A stretch of DNA of 64,000 nucleotides from contig JACPYS010000013.1 in the NCBI GenBank assembly GCA_016195915.1, positions 1 to 64,000 on the forward strand, given 5' to 3'. Below are positions 26,993 through 35,822 of this stretch, piece by piece (position 1 is the stretch's first letter; each line of letters begins with the position of its first letter). Position numbers and translations under genes: made by a program. The DNA is from Betaproteobacteria bacterium. Its GTDB lineage: Bacteria > Pseudomonadota > Gammaproteobacteria > Burkholderiales > SG8-39. Under the pieces are notes generated by a model. The model was not told the origin of the DNA, made no database searches, and was given only the letters and a program-made list of their open reading frames with translations.

Positions 26993-27628
26993 GTGACTTA
27001 CTCGGTCAAGGAGATTTTCTTTACGCTGCAGGGCGAAGGCGCGAATGCCGGCACGCCCGCGGTGTTCTGCCGTTTTGCCGGCTGCAACCTCTGGTCGGGC
27101 CGCGAGATCGACCGCGCGCGGGCAGTCTGCCGGTTCTGCGATACGGACTTTGTCGGTACCGATGGACCCGGCGGCGGGCGATTCGATTCCGCAGACGAGC
27201 TCGCGCACGCTGTGCTCGCGGCTTGGCCTCACGGATCGGAATCACACCGCTTCGTCGTGTGCACGGGCGGCGAACCGCTGCTGCAACTCGATGCGGCTCT
27301 GGTGGATGCCTTGCACGCGCAAAGGTTTCGCATCGCGATCGAAACCAACGGCACGCTGCCCGTGCCCGAGGGAATCGACTGGGCGTGCGTCAGCCCGAAG
27401 GCGGCCGCCCCGCTCGCAGTGAGCCGCGGCGAGGAGCTGAAACTCGTGTACCCGCAACCCGAAGCCCCTCCGGAACGATTCGAGCATCTCGCATTCAGGC
27501 AATTCTTCCTGCAACCCATGGACGGCGCGCGGCGGGAGGAGAATACCCGCCTCGCAATCGATTACTGCAAGGCGCACCCGCGCTGGCGCCTGAGCCTGCA
27601 GATCCACAAACTGCTCGGAATTCCGTGA
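26993..27628 (+). CDS. queE: 7-carboxy-7-deazaguanine synthase QueE
   Basis: Radical SAM enzyme of 211 residues that converts carboxytetrahydropterin to 7-carboxy-7-deazaguanine in queuosine synthesis. [21 protein letters not shown] is the family N-terminus. The iron-sulfur cluster motif is the expanded QueE form, with one Cys in AGCNLW, then about 14 residues, then CRFC before DTDFVG. The SAM segment [13 protein letters not shown] is intact. GTG at 26993 is the first codon that fits the family start. It overlaps queD by a GTGA at 27625-27628. Confidence 0.93.
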   Translation: MTYSVKEIFFTLQGEGANAGTPAVFCRFAGCNLWSGREIDRARAVCRFCDTDFVGTDGPGGGRFDSADELAHAVLAAWPHGSESHRFVVCTGGEPLLQLDAALVDALHAQRFRIAIETNGTLPVPEGIDWACVSPKAAAPLAVSRGEELKLVYPQPEAPPERFEHLAFRQFFLQPMDGARREENTRLAIDYCKAHPRWRLSLQIHKLLGIP

Positions 27629-28002
27629 CCGCACCCACTGTAGAACTCAGCCTCGCCTTCGGATTCGATGCGGCACACCGCTTCGAGTGCTTTCCCGACG
27701 GCCATCCGAACCGCCGCATGCACGGGCACTCGTTCCAGGTCGAGGTCGCGGTGCGCGGCACGCCCGATCCCGCCACCGGTTTCGTGATGGAATTTTCGCG
27801 GCTCGAAGCGGCCTGCGGGGACTTGCGCAGCGCACTCGATCATCACGTCCTGAACGAGATCGACGGGCTCGAGCAACCGAGCCTGGAGCGGCTCAGCGTG
27901 TGGATCTGGGATCAGCTCGCCGGCCGCATTGCGCGCCTCACCCAGGTAACCGTGCGGCGCGATTCGCGCGGCCAGTCCTGCAGCTACCGCGGGCCGGGTT
28001 AG
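27625..28002 (+). CDS. queD: QueD-like 6-carboxytetrahydropterin synthase homologue
   Basis: Tunnelling-fold enzyme of 125 residues expected to make 6-carboxy-5,6,7,8-tetrahydropterin for QueE. Zinc histidines are in FDAAHRF and RMHGHSF, and the later ALDHHVLNEI carries the catalytic Asp-His pair. The position of the catalytic cysteine (GHKCGRLHGH in typical QueD) appears as Asn in GHPNRRMHGH; a Cys six residues earlier (RFECFPDG) might compensate. The start is the GTG overlapping the queE stop. Its coupling to queE argues for a queuosine role despite the changed residue. Confidence 0.82.
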   Translation: MTAPTVELSLAFGFDAAHRFECFPDGHPNRRMHGHSFQVEVAVRGTPDPATGFVMEFSRLEAACGDLRSALDHHVLNEIDGLEQPSLERLSVWIWDQLAGRIARLTQVTVRRDSRGQSCSYRGPG

Positions 28003-28042
28003 CCGAAGATCGCATTCCCACCCGTTCACGCAGGAGGAAACC

Positions 28043-29638
28043 ATGAACCGTTCCGCACTCCGAATCCTCGCCGCATTCGCGTTCTCGCTCGCCGGCATCG
28101 CCGCGGCCTGGGGCCATGGAGAAGGCAAGCCTCCCGAGCAACTCGGCAAGGTGTCGTTCCCGATTTCCTGCGCGCCGGCCGTGCAGCCCGGATTCGTGCG
28201 GGCGGTCGCGCTGCTGCACTCATTCTGGTTCCCCGAAGCGGAAAAAGCGTTCCGCGAGGTGCTTGCGCGCGATCCGCACTGCGCCATCGCCACCTGGGGC
28301 ATCGGCGCCGTCCTGATCGGCAACACCTTCACCGGAGGCGCGACGCCCGAGCATGCGCAAAGGGCCTACGAAGTGCTCGAACGCGGCCGCGCGATCGGCG
28401 CGAAGACCGAGCGCGAGCGCGCCTATATCGAGGCCGTGTTCCAGTACTGGGACAATTTCCGCGACCGGACGCACGCCGCGCGCATGAAGGCGCTGTCCGA
28501 TGCGTTCGAACAGGTGGCGAGGCGCTATCCGAAGGACGACGAGGCGCAGATTTTCTACGCCATCTACCTGACCGCGACGCAGTCCCCGACCGACAAGAGC
28601 TTCGCTGCCGCCCTGAAAGCCGCTGCCATTCTCGAGCAGCAGATCTCGCGGCACCCCGAGCATCCCGGCGTGGCGCACTACCTCATCCACAGCTACGACT
28701 ATCCGCCGATTGCCGCCAAGGGACTGCCTGCGGCCCGACGCTATGCCGGGATCGCGCCCTCGGCGCCGCACGCCCTGCACATGCCTTCGCACATCTTCAC
28801 GCGCGTCGGCTCGTGGGAGGACTCGGCCGTCACCAACCGGCGCTCGGCGAACGTCGCCAAGGCCGAGAATTCTCCCGGCGACTGGCTGCACGCGCTCGAT
28901 TACATGACCTACGCCTATCTGCAAGTCGCACGCGATCGGGATGCGGCCCTCGCCATCGAGGAGGCGAAAACCGTTGTCAACCTCAATCCCGCGGTAAACG
29001 CCATCGCCTACGCGCTTGCCGCGATGCCGTCGCGGTACGCCGTAGAGCGCGGCATGTGGAAAGAGGCCGCGCAACTCGAGCCGCGGCAGAGCCGGTTTGC
29101 GTTCACGGATGCGATCACCTGGTTCGCCCGATCGCTCGGCGCCGCGCGCAGCGGCGACGTCGCCGCGGCAGAGAAGAGCGCGAAGGAACTCGGCGACACC
29201 GCTGCGGCATTGAAAGCCGCGAACAACGACTACTGGGCGACCGAGGTGGAGGTCCAGCACCGCTCGGCGTTGGCCTGGATCGCATACGCCAAGGGCCATC
29301 GCGATGAGGCCATCGGGCTGATGCGCGCCGCGGCGGACCTGGAGGAATCCAGCGAAAAGAGCGCGGTCTCACCCGGGCGGCTGATTCCCGCGCGCGAATT
29401 GCTCGGCGACATGCTGATCGAAAGCGGCCGGCCTGCCGAGGCGCTCGCGGAGTACGAGCGCTCGCAACTGCGCGACCCGAACCGCTTGCGCAACCTGTAC
29501 GGCGCGGGACTCGCTGCGGCGCAGAGCGGCGAGCGCGTGAAGGCGAAGTCTTATTTCGGTCGGGTCGCGGCGCTGGCCGGCACGTCCGACGCGCGCCCCG
29601 AATTCAGGCAGGTGCGCGATTACCTCGCCGGCAACTGA
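28043..29638 (+). CDS. Secreted tetratricopeptide-repeat protein
   Basis: A 531-residue protein with a signal peptide (ILAAFAFSLAGIAAAWG). Helical pairs of TPR type are visible, for example SFWFPEAEKAFREVLARDPHCAIATWG near residues 60-85 and RDAALAIEEAKTVVNLNPAVN around 300, with a C-terminal ALAEYERSQLRDPN repeat. AGGAGGAAACC precedes the ATG at 28043. It is probably a periplasmic scaffold; no catalytic motif is seen. It follows queD after 40 bases, but the functions are unrelated. Confidence 0.8.
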   Translation: MNRSALRILAAFAFSLAGIAAAWGHGEGKPPEQLGKVSFPISCAPAVQPGFVRAVALLHSFWFPEAEKAFREVLARDPHCAIATWGIGAVLIGNTFTGGATPEHAQRAYEVLERGRAIGAKTERERAYIEAVFQYWDNFRDRTHAARMKALSDAFEQVARRYPKDDEAQIFYAIYLTATQSPTDKSFAAALKAAAILEQQISRHPEHPGVAHYLIHSYDYPPIAAKGLPAARRYAGIAPSAPHALHMPSHIFTRVGSWEDSAVTNRRSANVAKAENSPGDWLHALDYMTYAYLQVARDRDAALAIEEAKTVVNLNPAVNAIAYALAAMPSRYAVERGMWKEAAQLEPRQSRFAFTDAITWFARSLGAARSGDVAAAEKSAKELGDTAAALKAANNDYWATEVEVQHRSALAWIAYAKGHRDEAIGLMRAAADLEESSEKSAVSPGRLIPARELLGDMLIESGRPAEALAEYERSQLRDPNRLRNLYGAGLAAAQSGERVKAKSYFGRVAALAGTSDARPEFRQVRDYLAGN

Positions 29639-29731
29639 GGTTCGCGTCGCCGTCTCGACGGATCGCATATTCATGCCATTTCGGCATTTCCGCCTTGACC
29701 CTCGATTCTTGATCCTCAATCCTGACTCCCC

Positions 29732-30772
29732 ATGCACATCGACCACGACATCAAGCTCGGTTTCAAGGACGTTCTGATCCGCCCGAAGCGCTCGGCGTTG
29801 CCGTCGCGCGCGGAAGTCGATATCACGCGCGAATTCACCTTCAAGCATTCAGACAACCGCTATCACTGAGTCCCGGTCATTGCGGCGAACATGGATACGG
29901 TCGGTACGTTCGAAATGGCGCGCTCGCTCGCGCGGTTCGGCCTGTCGACAGCGCTGCACAAGCACTATGGCGGCGACGAACTGGTCGCGTTCTTCAAGGC
30001 GCTCAAGGTGAAAGCGAACGCGTTTTACTCGTTGGGCATTACGAAGAACGATCTCGACAAGTTCAGGCACGTGATGCGGCGCGCCGGCGACGCCGTCCAC
30101 TACGTATGCATCGACGTCGCCAACGGCTATTCGGAAACCTTCGTCAGGTTCGTCGCCAAGTTTCGCCGCTCCTACCCCAAGGTCACGCTGATGGCCGGCA
30201 ACGTCGTGACCGGTGAGATGACCGAAGAACTGATTCTGTCCGGCGTCGACATTGTCAAGGTCGGCATCGGCCCCGGCTCGGTGTGCACCACGCGCACGAT
30301 GACCGGCGTGGGCTACCCGCAGCTGTCTGCCGTGATCGAATGCGCCGATGCCGCGCACGGTCTCGGCGGGCGTATCTGTTCCGACGGCGGGTGCACTTCG
30401 CCGGGTGACATCGCCAAGGCCTTTGGCGGCGGCGCGGACTTCGTGATGCTGGGCGGCATGCTCGCCGGTCACGATGAGAGCGCTGGCGAGGTCGTCGAAC
30501 GGGACGGCGGGCGGTTCAAGCGCTTCTATGGCATGAGCTCGCGCACCGCGATGGAAAAGTACGCGGGCGGCGTCGCGCACTACCGCGCCTCCGAGGGCAA
30601 GGAAGTGCTGGTGCCATATCGCGGCCCCGTGGACGAAGCAGTGCAGGACATCCTCGGCGGCCTGCGCTCCGCGTGCACGTACGTAGGGGCGCGCACCCTG
30701 AGGGAACTCACCAAGCGCACCACGTTCGTGCGGGTCGGCATGGAGTCGAACGAACTCTTCGCCGAAAAGTGA
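29732..30772 (+). pseudogene. guaC: GMP reductase interrupted by in-frame TGA
   Basis: The frame from ATG 29732 to 30772 encodes a normal 346-codon GMP reductase except for one TGA at codon 46 (29867-29869), between HSDNRYH and [14 protein letters not shown], where homologues have a Gly or Trp-Gly before VP. The rest is intact: [10 protein letters not shown], the catalytic Cys in [18 protein letters not shown] and [14 protein letters not shown]. As read, the product would either stop at 45 residues or start internally at ATG 29891 without the first barrel strands. One base change (GGA or TGG to TGA) explains it. Real mutation or sequencing error. The intact enzyme would reduce GMP to IMP. Confidence 0.85.
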
Positions 30773-30919
30773 CAAGACTCGAATCATCGCGGAGCTGACA
30801 GCGTGTTTCAACTGAGCGCTGGATATTGTGCGAACAATCCGTTTCCAGTAAATTTGCCTCCGCATCGATCGGTATTGTTGCTTTTTTCTTCAATTGACTT
30901 CTTAAGGGAGGAACTTGTC

Positions 30920-31654
30920 ATGAAGCGCCTGGTATTCGCGGTCGCAGTTGCCGCCGCATGGTCATTCCCGCCGGCCCACGCAGCGGACAAGGCTGCGCCG
31001 CACTGGGGCTACGAGGGCGAGATGAACCCGGCCAAATGGGGGAAGGAATTTCCCACCTGCGGAATCGGCAAGGCACAGTCGCCGATTGACATCAAGGGGC
31101 CGTTCGGAAAGGCCGCGCAGGCGATCCAGCCCGAATACAAGGAAGGCGCGCTCAAGATCGTCAACAACGGGCACACGATCCAGGTCAACGTCGATCCCGG
31201 CAGCAAGCTGATGATCGACAAGGACAGCTACGACCTGCTGCAGTTTCATTTTCACCGCCCCAGCGAGGAAAAAGTGAACGGCAATCCGATGGCGATGGTC
31301 GCCCACTTCGTGCATCGGAACCAGGCAGGCAAGCTGGCGGTGCTCGGCGTGTTGCTGAACGAGGGCGCCGAGAACGACACGCTCAAGACGGTATGGGCAA
31401 GTGCGCCCAAGAGCGAAGGCCCCGAGGTTGTCGTGCCCGACGCGAAACTCAACCCCGCCGCGCTGGTACCGAAAAATCTCGGCTACTACAGCTTCGAGGG
31501 TTCGCTGACGACGCCGCCGTGCACCGAAGGCGTGACGTTCTATATCCTGAAGACCCCGGTCACGCTGTCGAAAGACCAGGTGCAGGCGTTTCCCTTCAAG
31601 CTCAACGCGCGGCCGGTACAGCCGCTCAACGGACGCAAGATCGTAGCCAACTGA
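30920..31654 (+). CDS. Alpha-type carbonic anhydrase, periplasmic
   Basis: Zinc enzyme of 244 residues interconverting CO2 and bicarbonate. The signal peptide ends near AHA-AD. HWGYEGEMNPAKW and SPIDIKG are family signatures. The zinc histidines are His110 and His112 in LQFHFHRPSEE and His129 in VAHFVHRN. Cys47 and the Cys in TTPPCTEG form the usual disulfide. The ATG at 30920 has a GGGAGG site. It stands alone, with a G/C-rich hairpin after it. Periplasmic alpha-carbonic anhydrases help CO2 or bicarbonate supply. Confidence 0.93.
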   Translation: MKRLVFAVAVAAAWSFPPAHAADKAAPHWGYEGEMNPAKWGKEFPTCGIGKAQSPIDIKGPFGKAAQAIQPEYKEGALKIVNNGHTIQVNVDPGSKLMIDKDSYDLLQFHFHRPSEEKVNGNPMAMVAHFVHRNQAGKLAVLGVLLNEGAENDTLKTVWASAPKSEGPEVVVPDAKLNPAALVPKNLGYYSFEGSLTTPPCTEGVTFYILKTPVTLSKDQVQAFPFKLNARPVQPLNGRKIVAN

Positions 31655-31665
31655 GTACTCTGCAC

Positions 31666-31691
31666 CCGCCCCGTGCGATTCGGCGGGGCGG
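31666..31691 (+). terminator. Hairpin after carbonic anhydrase gene
   Basis: CCGCCCC (31666-31672) and GGGGCGG (31685-31691) can form a seven-base G/C stem with a 12-base loop shortly after the stop codon. There is no T-run, so it is either a weak terminator or only an mRNA-end stabiliser. Confidence 0.4.
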
Positions 31692-31719
31692 CGCAGGGCT
31701 CTTGCACGGATTCACCGAT

Positions 31720-31732
31720 CCCGGTGCTTGCG
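31720..31732 (+). repeat. Leader repeat copy D (CCCGGTGCTTGCG element)
   Basis: The CCCGGTGCTTGCG element preceded by CACCGAT matches the same block in copies at 33673 and 40823. It lies 28 bases before the ATG of the binding-protein gene at 31761. The upstream GTAGACT block is not recognisable in this copy, although GGGCTCTT is shared with the copy at 37062. Confidence 0.5.
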
Positions 31733-31760
31733 CTTTATCGTGACGCTAGAAGGAGATGGA

Positions 31761-32744
31761 ATGAACAGGCGTGACACGGTGTTGGCGTTGCTTGCGCTCG
31801 GGGTTGCGCCGCTTGCTTCCCTGGCACAGCAGCAAGGCAAGGTCTACCGCATCGGCTTCCTGGGCCTGGCCAACGCCTCTGCCCAAGGCAACCCGGCCCG
31901 ATTGGAGGCGATTCGCGAGGGATTGCGCGCCTTGGGGTACGTCGAGGGAAAGAACATCGTGATCGAGTTTCGCTGGGCGGAAGGGAAATATGAACGGCTT
32001 CCTGACTTGGCTGCCGAACTGGTCCGCCTCAAGGTCGATGCGATCTTGACTCAAGCAACTCCGGCAACTCGTGCAGCCATGCAGGTGACGAAGTCCATAC
32101 CCATTGTTACGACCGCCGTCGCAGATCCGGTAACGGCGGGACTGGTCGGCAGCCTCGCGCGGCCAGAGGGCAACCTTACGGGCACCTCGGTTTTTACTGC
32201 GGAACTCTCCGCAAAGCGTCTGGAGTTGCTCAGAGAATTTCTGCCACGTGCGAAACGAGTCGGGGTACTGCTTCATCCGGAAAACGCATCGATGGCGATG
32301 ATTTTCGAATCGATGGAAGCGGCGGCTCGTTCCCTCAAGCTCGAAGTGCACAGCATTCCACTACGCGGACCGGAGGAGATCGAGGGTGCGTTTGGGGCGA
32401 TGCGTGCAAGGAAGATCGATGCGCTCGTGGTTCTGGAGGATCCGATACTCATTGCCATTTCCAGGACCATTGCGGAGTACGCTACCAAGGCAAAGCTGCC
32501 GTCAAGCGGCTACGTTGGCTTCGCCGACCAGGGTGGTCTGATGGACTATGGGGTTAACCTGGTAGCGACCTACCGCCGCGCGGCCTATTTCGTGGACAAG
32601 ATCCTCAAAGGCGCTAGACCAGCAGAGTTACCGTTCGAGCGGGCAACGGTGTTCGAGATGACCGTCAATCTGAAGACCGCCAAAACGCTCGGTATCAAAG
32701 TCCCTCCGTCGATCGCTGTCCGCGCCGACCGGGTGATCGAATAG
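31761..32744 (+). CDS. Orphan ABC_sub_bind-type substrate-binding protein
   Basis: Periplasmic binding protein of 327 residues in the PF04392/TrpX-like family. The leader MNRRDTVLALLALGVAPLAS has a twin-Arg-like start. Mature hallmarks are YRIGFLGLANAS, LGYVEGKNIVIEFRWAEG, SLARPEGNLTG and the C-terminal YFVDKILKGARPAELPFE. Two Rossmann-like lobes are complete. AGAAGGAGATGG precedes the ATG. No permease or ATPase is near; homologues usually bind amino acids or aromatic ligands, but this ligand is unknown. It is the first of three such genes in this stretch and has a copy of the shared leader element in front. Confidence 0.88.
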   Translation: MNRRDTVLALLALGVAPLASLAQQQGKVYRIGFLGLANASAQGNPARLEAIREGLRALGYVEGKNIVIEFRWAEGKYERLPDLAAELVRLKVDAILTQATPATRAAMQVTKSIPIVTTAVADPVTAGLVGSLARPEGNLTGTSVFTAELSAKRLELLREFLPRAKRVGVLLHPENASMAMIFESMEAAARSLKLEVHSIPLRGPEEIEGAFGAMRARKIDALVVLEDPILIAISRTIAEYATKAKLPSSGYVGFADQGGLMDYGVNLVATYRRAAYFVDKILKGARPAELPFERATVFEMTVNLKTAKTLGIKVPPSIAVRADRVIE

Positions 32745-32885
32745 CCTGCTGAAATTCCGGGCTATGCGGCGGTTTACAAGAAATCCCCGGTGGGGAATGC
32801 ATACAGCGCGGGAATCGATCCCACGATTGCCGGTTTTCTGCAATACACGGCCCAGGAGACCGTTCGGGAGTACCTCGGGCAGTGA
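32745..32885 (+). other. Open frame directly after the TAG of the binding-protein gene
   Basis: Immediately after the TAG, in the same frame, 46 further codons stay open (beginning PAEIPGYAAVYKKSPVG and ending TAQETVREYLGQ, stop TGA 32883-32885). The first 18 bases (CCTGCTGAAATTCCGGGC) are identical to the start of the leader repeat at 33550. There is no start codon, so it is a gene remnant, a readthrough extension or chance. Confidence 0.35.
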
Positions 32886-33252
32886 TGCGGTCAGCGGGTT
32901 TTCTCCGAAGCGGTCGTTCAACATCCGCGCTCATCCCCGACGCTTCCCGGCCTTCGTCTATTTGGACCCGGCCGCAGCCGCCGCGAAACCGGGCAACCGC
33001 AGCGGAAATCATGCGGACCGCGCTTCGGCGGGGTTTCTTTTGGGTGTTTCAGGGATAATAGTGCCGTCGAGGCGTCGCTCTCGCTCTCTGTGACAGCACG
33101 ACTTGAACGGCAGCCAATGGCCCAAGCGACCATCCGCAAAGAGCCGAGGGCAACAGCACTTTGGGGAGCGCCTTTGGTACCAAGAAATGGCTAGCTAGGC
33201 CTGGCATCAATCATTGGAGTAACATCTCGCCGCAACAGTCCTGGGGAGGACC
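32886..33252. other. Intergenic region with terminator-like hairpin
   Basis: No convincing gene between the end of the post-stop frame and the 66-residue gene. It holds the terminator described at 33018. Otherwise I see nothing beyond the GGGGAGG ribosome site at its right end. Confidence 0.4.
33018..33041 (+). terminator. Rho-independent terminator-like element
   Basis: CCGC (33018-33021), loop GCTTCG, GCGG (33028-33031), followed by GG and a TTTCTTTT tract. A short but typical stem and T-run; it would end transcripts from the binding-protein gene upstream. Confidence 0.5.
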
Positions 33253-33453
33253 ATGAATAAACTCGATTCGCTTGATTGGACACTGTTCATTGGTGTTTGT
33301 CTTTTGAGCTGGTTTCTGGCGGTGTACCTGAAGAACAAATACAAGATTCAGAAACGAGACTTCTTCATGGTATCGGTTTACATAGCTGCGCTGGCATCAA
33401 TCCTCATCGGGGCGTATCACGTTATCAGAGGATTAGTTTCACTTTCCCCGTAA
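33253..33453 (+). CDS. Small membrane protein, 66 residues
   Basis: Two hydrophobic helices are predicted: LFIGVCLLSWFLAVYL (about 11-26) and FFMVSVYIAALASILIGAYH (about 37-56), joined by a basic loop KNKYKIQKRD. GGGGAGGACC precedes the ATG at 33253 at good spacing, which is the main reason to accept it. I do not recognise a family. It is flanked by binding-protein genes in the accessory stretch. Confidence 0.6.
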   Translation: MNKLDSLDWTLFIGVCLLSWFLAVYLKNKYKIQKRDFFMVSVYIAALASILIGAYHVIRGLVSLSP

Positions 33454-33549
33454 GTACGGCAATAGACAGGAACCGAGGATCTGCGGGCACGTCCATCGGT
33501 AATCGCTTCTGGCGCGCACTGGCCGGCTCTTGCCCCTGGCACCCGCCGC

Positions 33550-33685
33550 CTGCTGAAATTCCGGGCAAAGTCTGGTTTCTTAAACCGCGAAATCACGCCA
33601 TCGACCCTGAGCTGCCGCTCGGGGCGTAGACTGATCGCCGTCTTGGACTGACCGGGCGCTCTGCCTGCCGAACCCGGTGCTTACG
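33550..33685 (+). repeat. Leader repeat copy A, upstream of binding-protein gene
   Basis: Three blocks shared with other intergenic regions: CCTGCTGAAATTCCGGGC followed by AAAGTCTGGTTT (from 33550), GGGCGTAGACT (GTAGACT at 33626-33632) and CCCGGTGCTTACG (33673-33685). The last two are exactly 40 bases apart, the same spacing as in the copy at 40776-40835. The repeat ends 30 bases before the ATG at 33716. It may carry a promoter or a regulatory RNA structure. Confidence 0.6.
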
Positions 33686-33715
33686 CGATGTCGTGGCGAC
33701 CGATGGGGGGATCGG

Positions 33716-34690
33716 ATGAACAGGCGCAACACCGTAGTTGCACTTGCCGCGCTTGGCGCAGCGCCGATGGCAACGCGTGCACAGCAGGCGCCGCGCGTTG
33801 CGAGGATCGGTTATCTCAGTATCACTTCCGCCGCAGCGCAGGCGCGCTATTTCGAGCCATTGCGCTCGGGCCTGCGTGATCTGGGCTACGTCGAAGGCAA
33901 GGACTACCGGATCGAGCCCCGGTTTGCCGACGGAGACAACGACAAGCTCGCGGGCCTCGCGGCCGAACTGGTGCGCCTGAACGTCGATGTGATCGTGTCC
34001 TACGCCACGGGCGTGATCGCTGCACGGCAAGCGACGGCGACAATTCCGATCGTCATGGCGACGCACGCCGATCCGGTTGCCACCGGCCTTGCCGTCAGCC
34101 TCGCGCGCCCGGGCGGCAATGTCACGGGGTCGACCTTCTTCCATTCGGAGCTCATGGCCAAGCGACTCGAGCTGCTGAAGGAAGTCGTGCCCTCGATGAC
34201 ACGGGCGGGGGTCCTCCTGCATCGGGACAATCCGTCGAATGGTCCCGCACTGGAAGCGATGGGGGCCACGGCCCGCGCATTAAGAGTGGAATTGCACCCG
34301 ATCGAGACGCGCGGCCCGGCGGACTTCGAGCGGACATTCTCGACCTGGGCCGAAAAGAAGATCCAGGGGCTCGCGGTCAGCGATCACGCCCAGTTCACCA
34401 CCAATGCCGCCACGATTACCGCTCTGGCCGCGAAACGCCGGCTTCCCGTGAACGGTACGCTCGAGTTGGCCGCAAGCGGCGGACTGATGGCTTACGGGGT
34501 GAACTTTCCCGAGCAGTTCCGCCGTGCCGCCTATTTCGTCGACAAGATCTTGAAGGGCGCACGACCCGCCGACCTGCCGATTGAGCAGGCAACGAAATTC
34601 ATTTGCGTCCTCAACCTCAAAACCGCCAGGGCCTTCGGTCTCAAGTTCCCGCAGTCGGTGCTGGTCCGGGCAGATCAGGTGATCGAATGA
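33716..34690 (+). CDS. Orphan ABC_sub_bind-type substrate-binding protein
   Basis: Second binding protein of the group, 324 residues. Leader MNRRNTVVALAALGAAPMAT, then ARIGYLSITSAAAQ, LGYVEGKDYRIEPRFADGD, SLARPGGNVTGSTFFHSEL and YFVDKILKGARPADLPIEQ. It differs from its neighbours mainly in the segments lining the cleft, implying another ligand. The ATG at 33716 has GGGGG upstream. Its TGA overlaps the next gene's ATG (34687-34690), so the two are one operon. Preceded by leader copy A. Confidence 0.88.
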   Translation: MNRRNTVVALAALGAAPMATRAQQAPRVARIGYLSITSAAAQARYFEPLRSGLRDLGYVEGKDYRIEPRFADGDNDKLAGLAAELVRLNVDVIVSYATGVIAARQATATIPIVMATHADPVATGLAVSLARPGGNVTGSTFFHSELMAKRLELLKEVVPSMTRAGVLLHRDNPSNGPALEAMGATARALRVELHPIETRGPADFERTFSTWAEKKIQGLAVSDHAQFTTNAATITALAAKRRLPVNGTLELAASGGLMAYGVNFPEQFRRAAYFVDKILKGARPADLPIEQATKFICVLNLKTARAFGLKFPQSVLVRADQVIE

Positions 34691-35664
34691 ACAGGCGTGA
34701 TGCGGTAGTTGCACTGCTCGTGCTCGGCGCTGCGCCACGCGCCTTCGCGCAGAAGGCGGGAAATTCAAAGCGCATTGGTTTTCTCAGTTCAACTTCCGCA
34801 GCGGCCACGGCAATCTGGTTTGCCTGCTTCAAAGACGGATTGGCTAAGCTCGGTTGGAACGAGGGACAGACCATCGCGATCGAACGGCGCGCGCTTCAAG
34901 GCGGACCCGAACTGCTGCCTGCCCTGGCCGGGGAATTGATACGACTGAACCCGGACCTGATCGTCGCCGTCGGGACCCCGGCGGCTCAGGTGTTGCATCG
35001 CGCTACCCGAGACCTGCCGGTGGCATTCGTCATGGTCAGCGATCCCGTTGCCAGCGGGATCGTCAAGAGCCTGGCCCGGCCGGAAGCGAATGTGACCGGC
35101 GTTTCCAATTTTCTGCCAGCGACCACGGGAAAGCTTCTGGAATTCACCAAAGTGGTTCTTCCCGGCGCATCTCGCATTGCCTTCGTCTACGACCCGGCAA
35201 ATGCGGGCAAGCTGCTCGAATTGCAGGAGTTGCGTGCCAGCGCGCCGGTCCGGGGCGTCAGCATCGAGCCGCACGAAGTGCGCACGCCGGCCGATATTGA
35301 GAGGGCTTTCGCCGCCATGACAAAGTCGCCCCCCGGAGCGCTGATTATTCCCGCTGACGGCGTGACCAATAGCAGCCTGCGACGGATCGTGGCGCTCGCG
35401 GCAAAGATTCGGCGCCCGGCGATCTATCAGACGAGGGAATTCGTGGACGCAGGCGGATTCATGTCCTACGGCCTCAACACCTGCCAGCACTTCCGGCGCG
35501 CAGCGAGTTATGTCGACCGGCTCCTCAAGGGAGCAAAGCCTGGCGATCTGCCCGTGGAACAGCCAACGACGTTTGAACTCGTCATCAATCTCAAGACCGC
35601 CAAGGCCCTCGGGCTCACGATTCCGCGGGAACTGCTGCTGCGGGCCGATGAGGTGATTCAGTAG
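34687..35664 (+). CDS. Orphan ABC_sub_bind-type substrate-binding protein
   Basis: Third member, 325 residues, translated from the ATGA overlap with the second. Leader MNRRDAVVALLVLGAAPRAFA. The N-lobe (SKRIGFLSSTSAAATAIW) and a shorter ERRALQGGPELLPALAGEL region have diverged from the usual NIVIEFRWAEG stretch. The C-lobe has SYVDRLLKGAKPGDLPVEQ. No membrane or ATPase component follows; a strong terminator at 35797 closes the unit. Confidence 0.87.
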   Translation: MNRRDAVVALLVLGAAPRAFAQKAGNSKRIGFLSSTSAAATAIWFACFKDGLAKLGWNEGQTIAIERRALQGGPELLPALAGELIRLNPDLIVAVGTPAAQVLHRATRDLPVAFVMVSDPVASGIVKSLARPEANVTGVSNFLPATTGKLLEFTKVVLPGASRIAFVYDPANAGKLLELQELRASAPVRGVSIEPHEVRTPADIERAFAAMTKSPPGALIIPADGVTNSSLRRIVALAAKIRRPAIYQTREFVDAGGFMSYGLNTCQHFRRAASYVDRLLKGAKPGDLPVEQPTTFELVINLKTAKALGLTIPRELLLRADEVIQ

Positions 35665-35796
35665 GATGCTCCGGATTTCGATTTCCAAGGTGCCAGGATT
35701 GGGTTCCCCAGTTTCAGTTCGTGATCTCGCGGACTCGGATTCAGCCGTCGCAAGAAGCAGAAAGCCGCTTGATTCATTTCGGCAGCACCCACACAG

Positions 35797-35822
35797 CCCC
35801 GCTCCGGCGGGGTTTGTCGTTT
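35797..35822 (+). terminator. Rho-independent terminator
   Basis: CCCCGC (35797-35802), loop TCCG, GCGGGG (35807-35812), then TTTGTCGTTT. A strong six-base G/C stem with a T-rich tail, 133 bases after the stop of the two-gene binding-protein operon. Confidence 0.75.

Noticed and set aside
29867-29869. In-frame TGA in guaC as a selenocysteine codon
   Set aside because: The position is normally Gly or Trp-Gly, not Cys, and no SECIS-like hairpin directly after it is apparent.
31761-35664. Binding-protein genes as part of an integron or CRISPR-like cassette array
   Set aside because: No attC-type structure, integrase or regularly spaced short repeats were found; the repeated leader is long, diverged and irregularly spaced.
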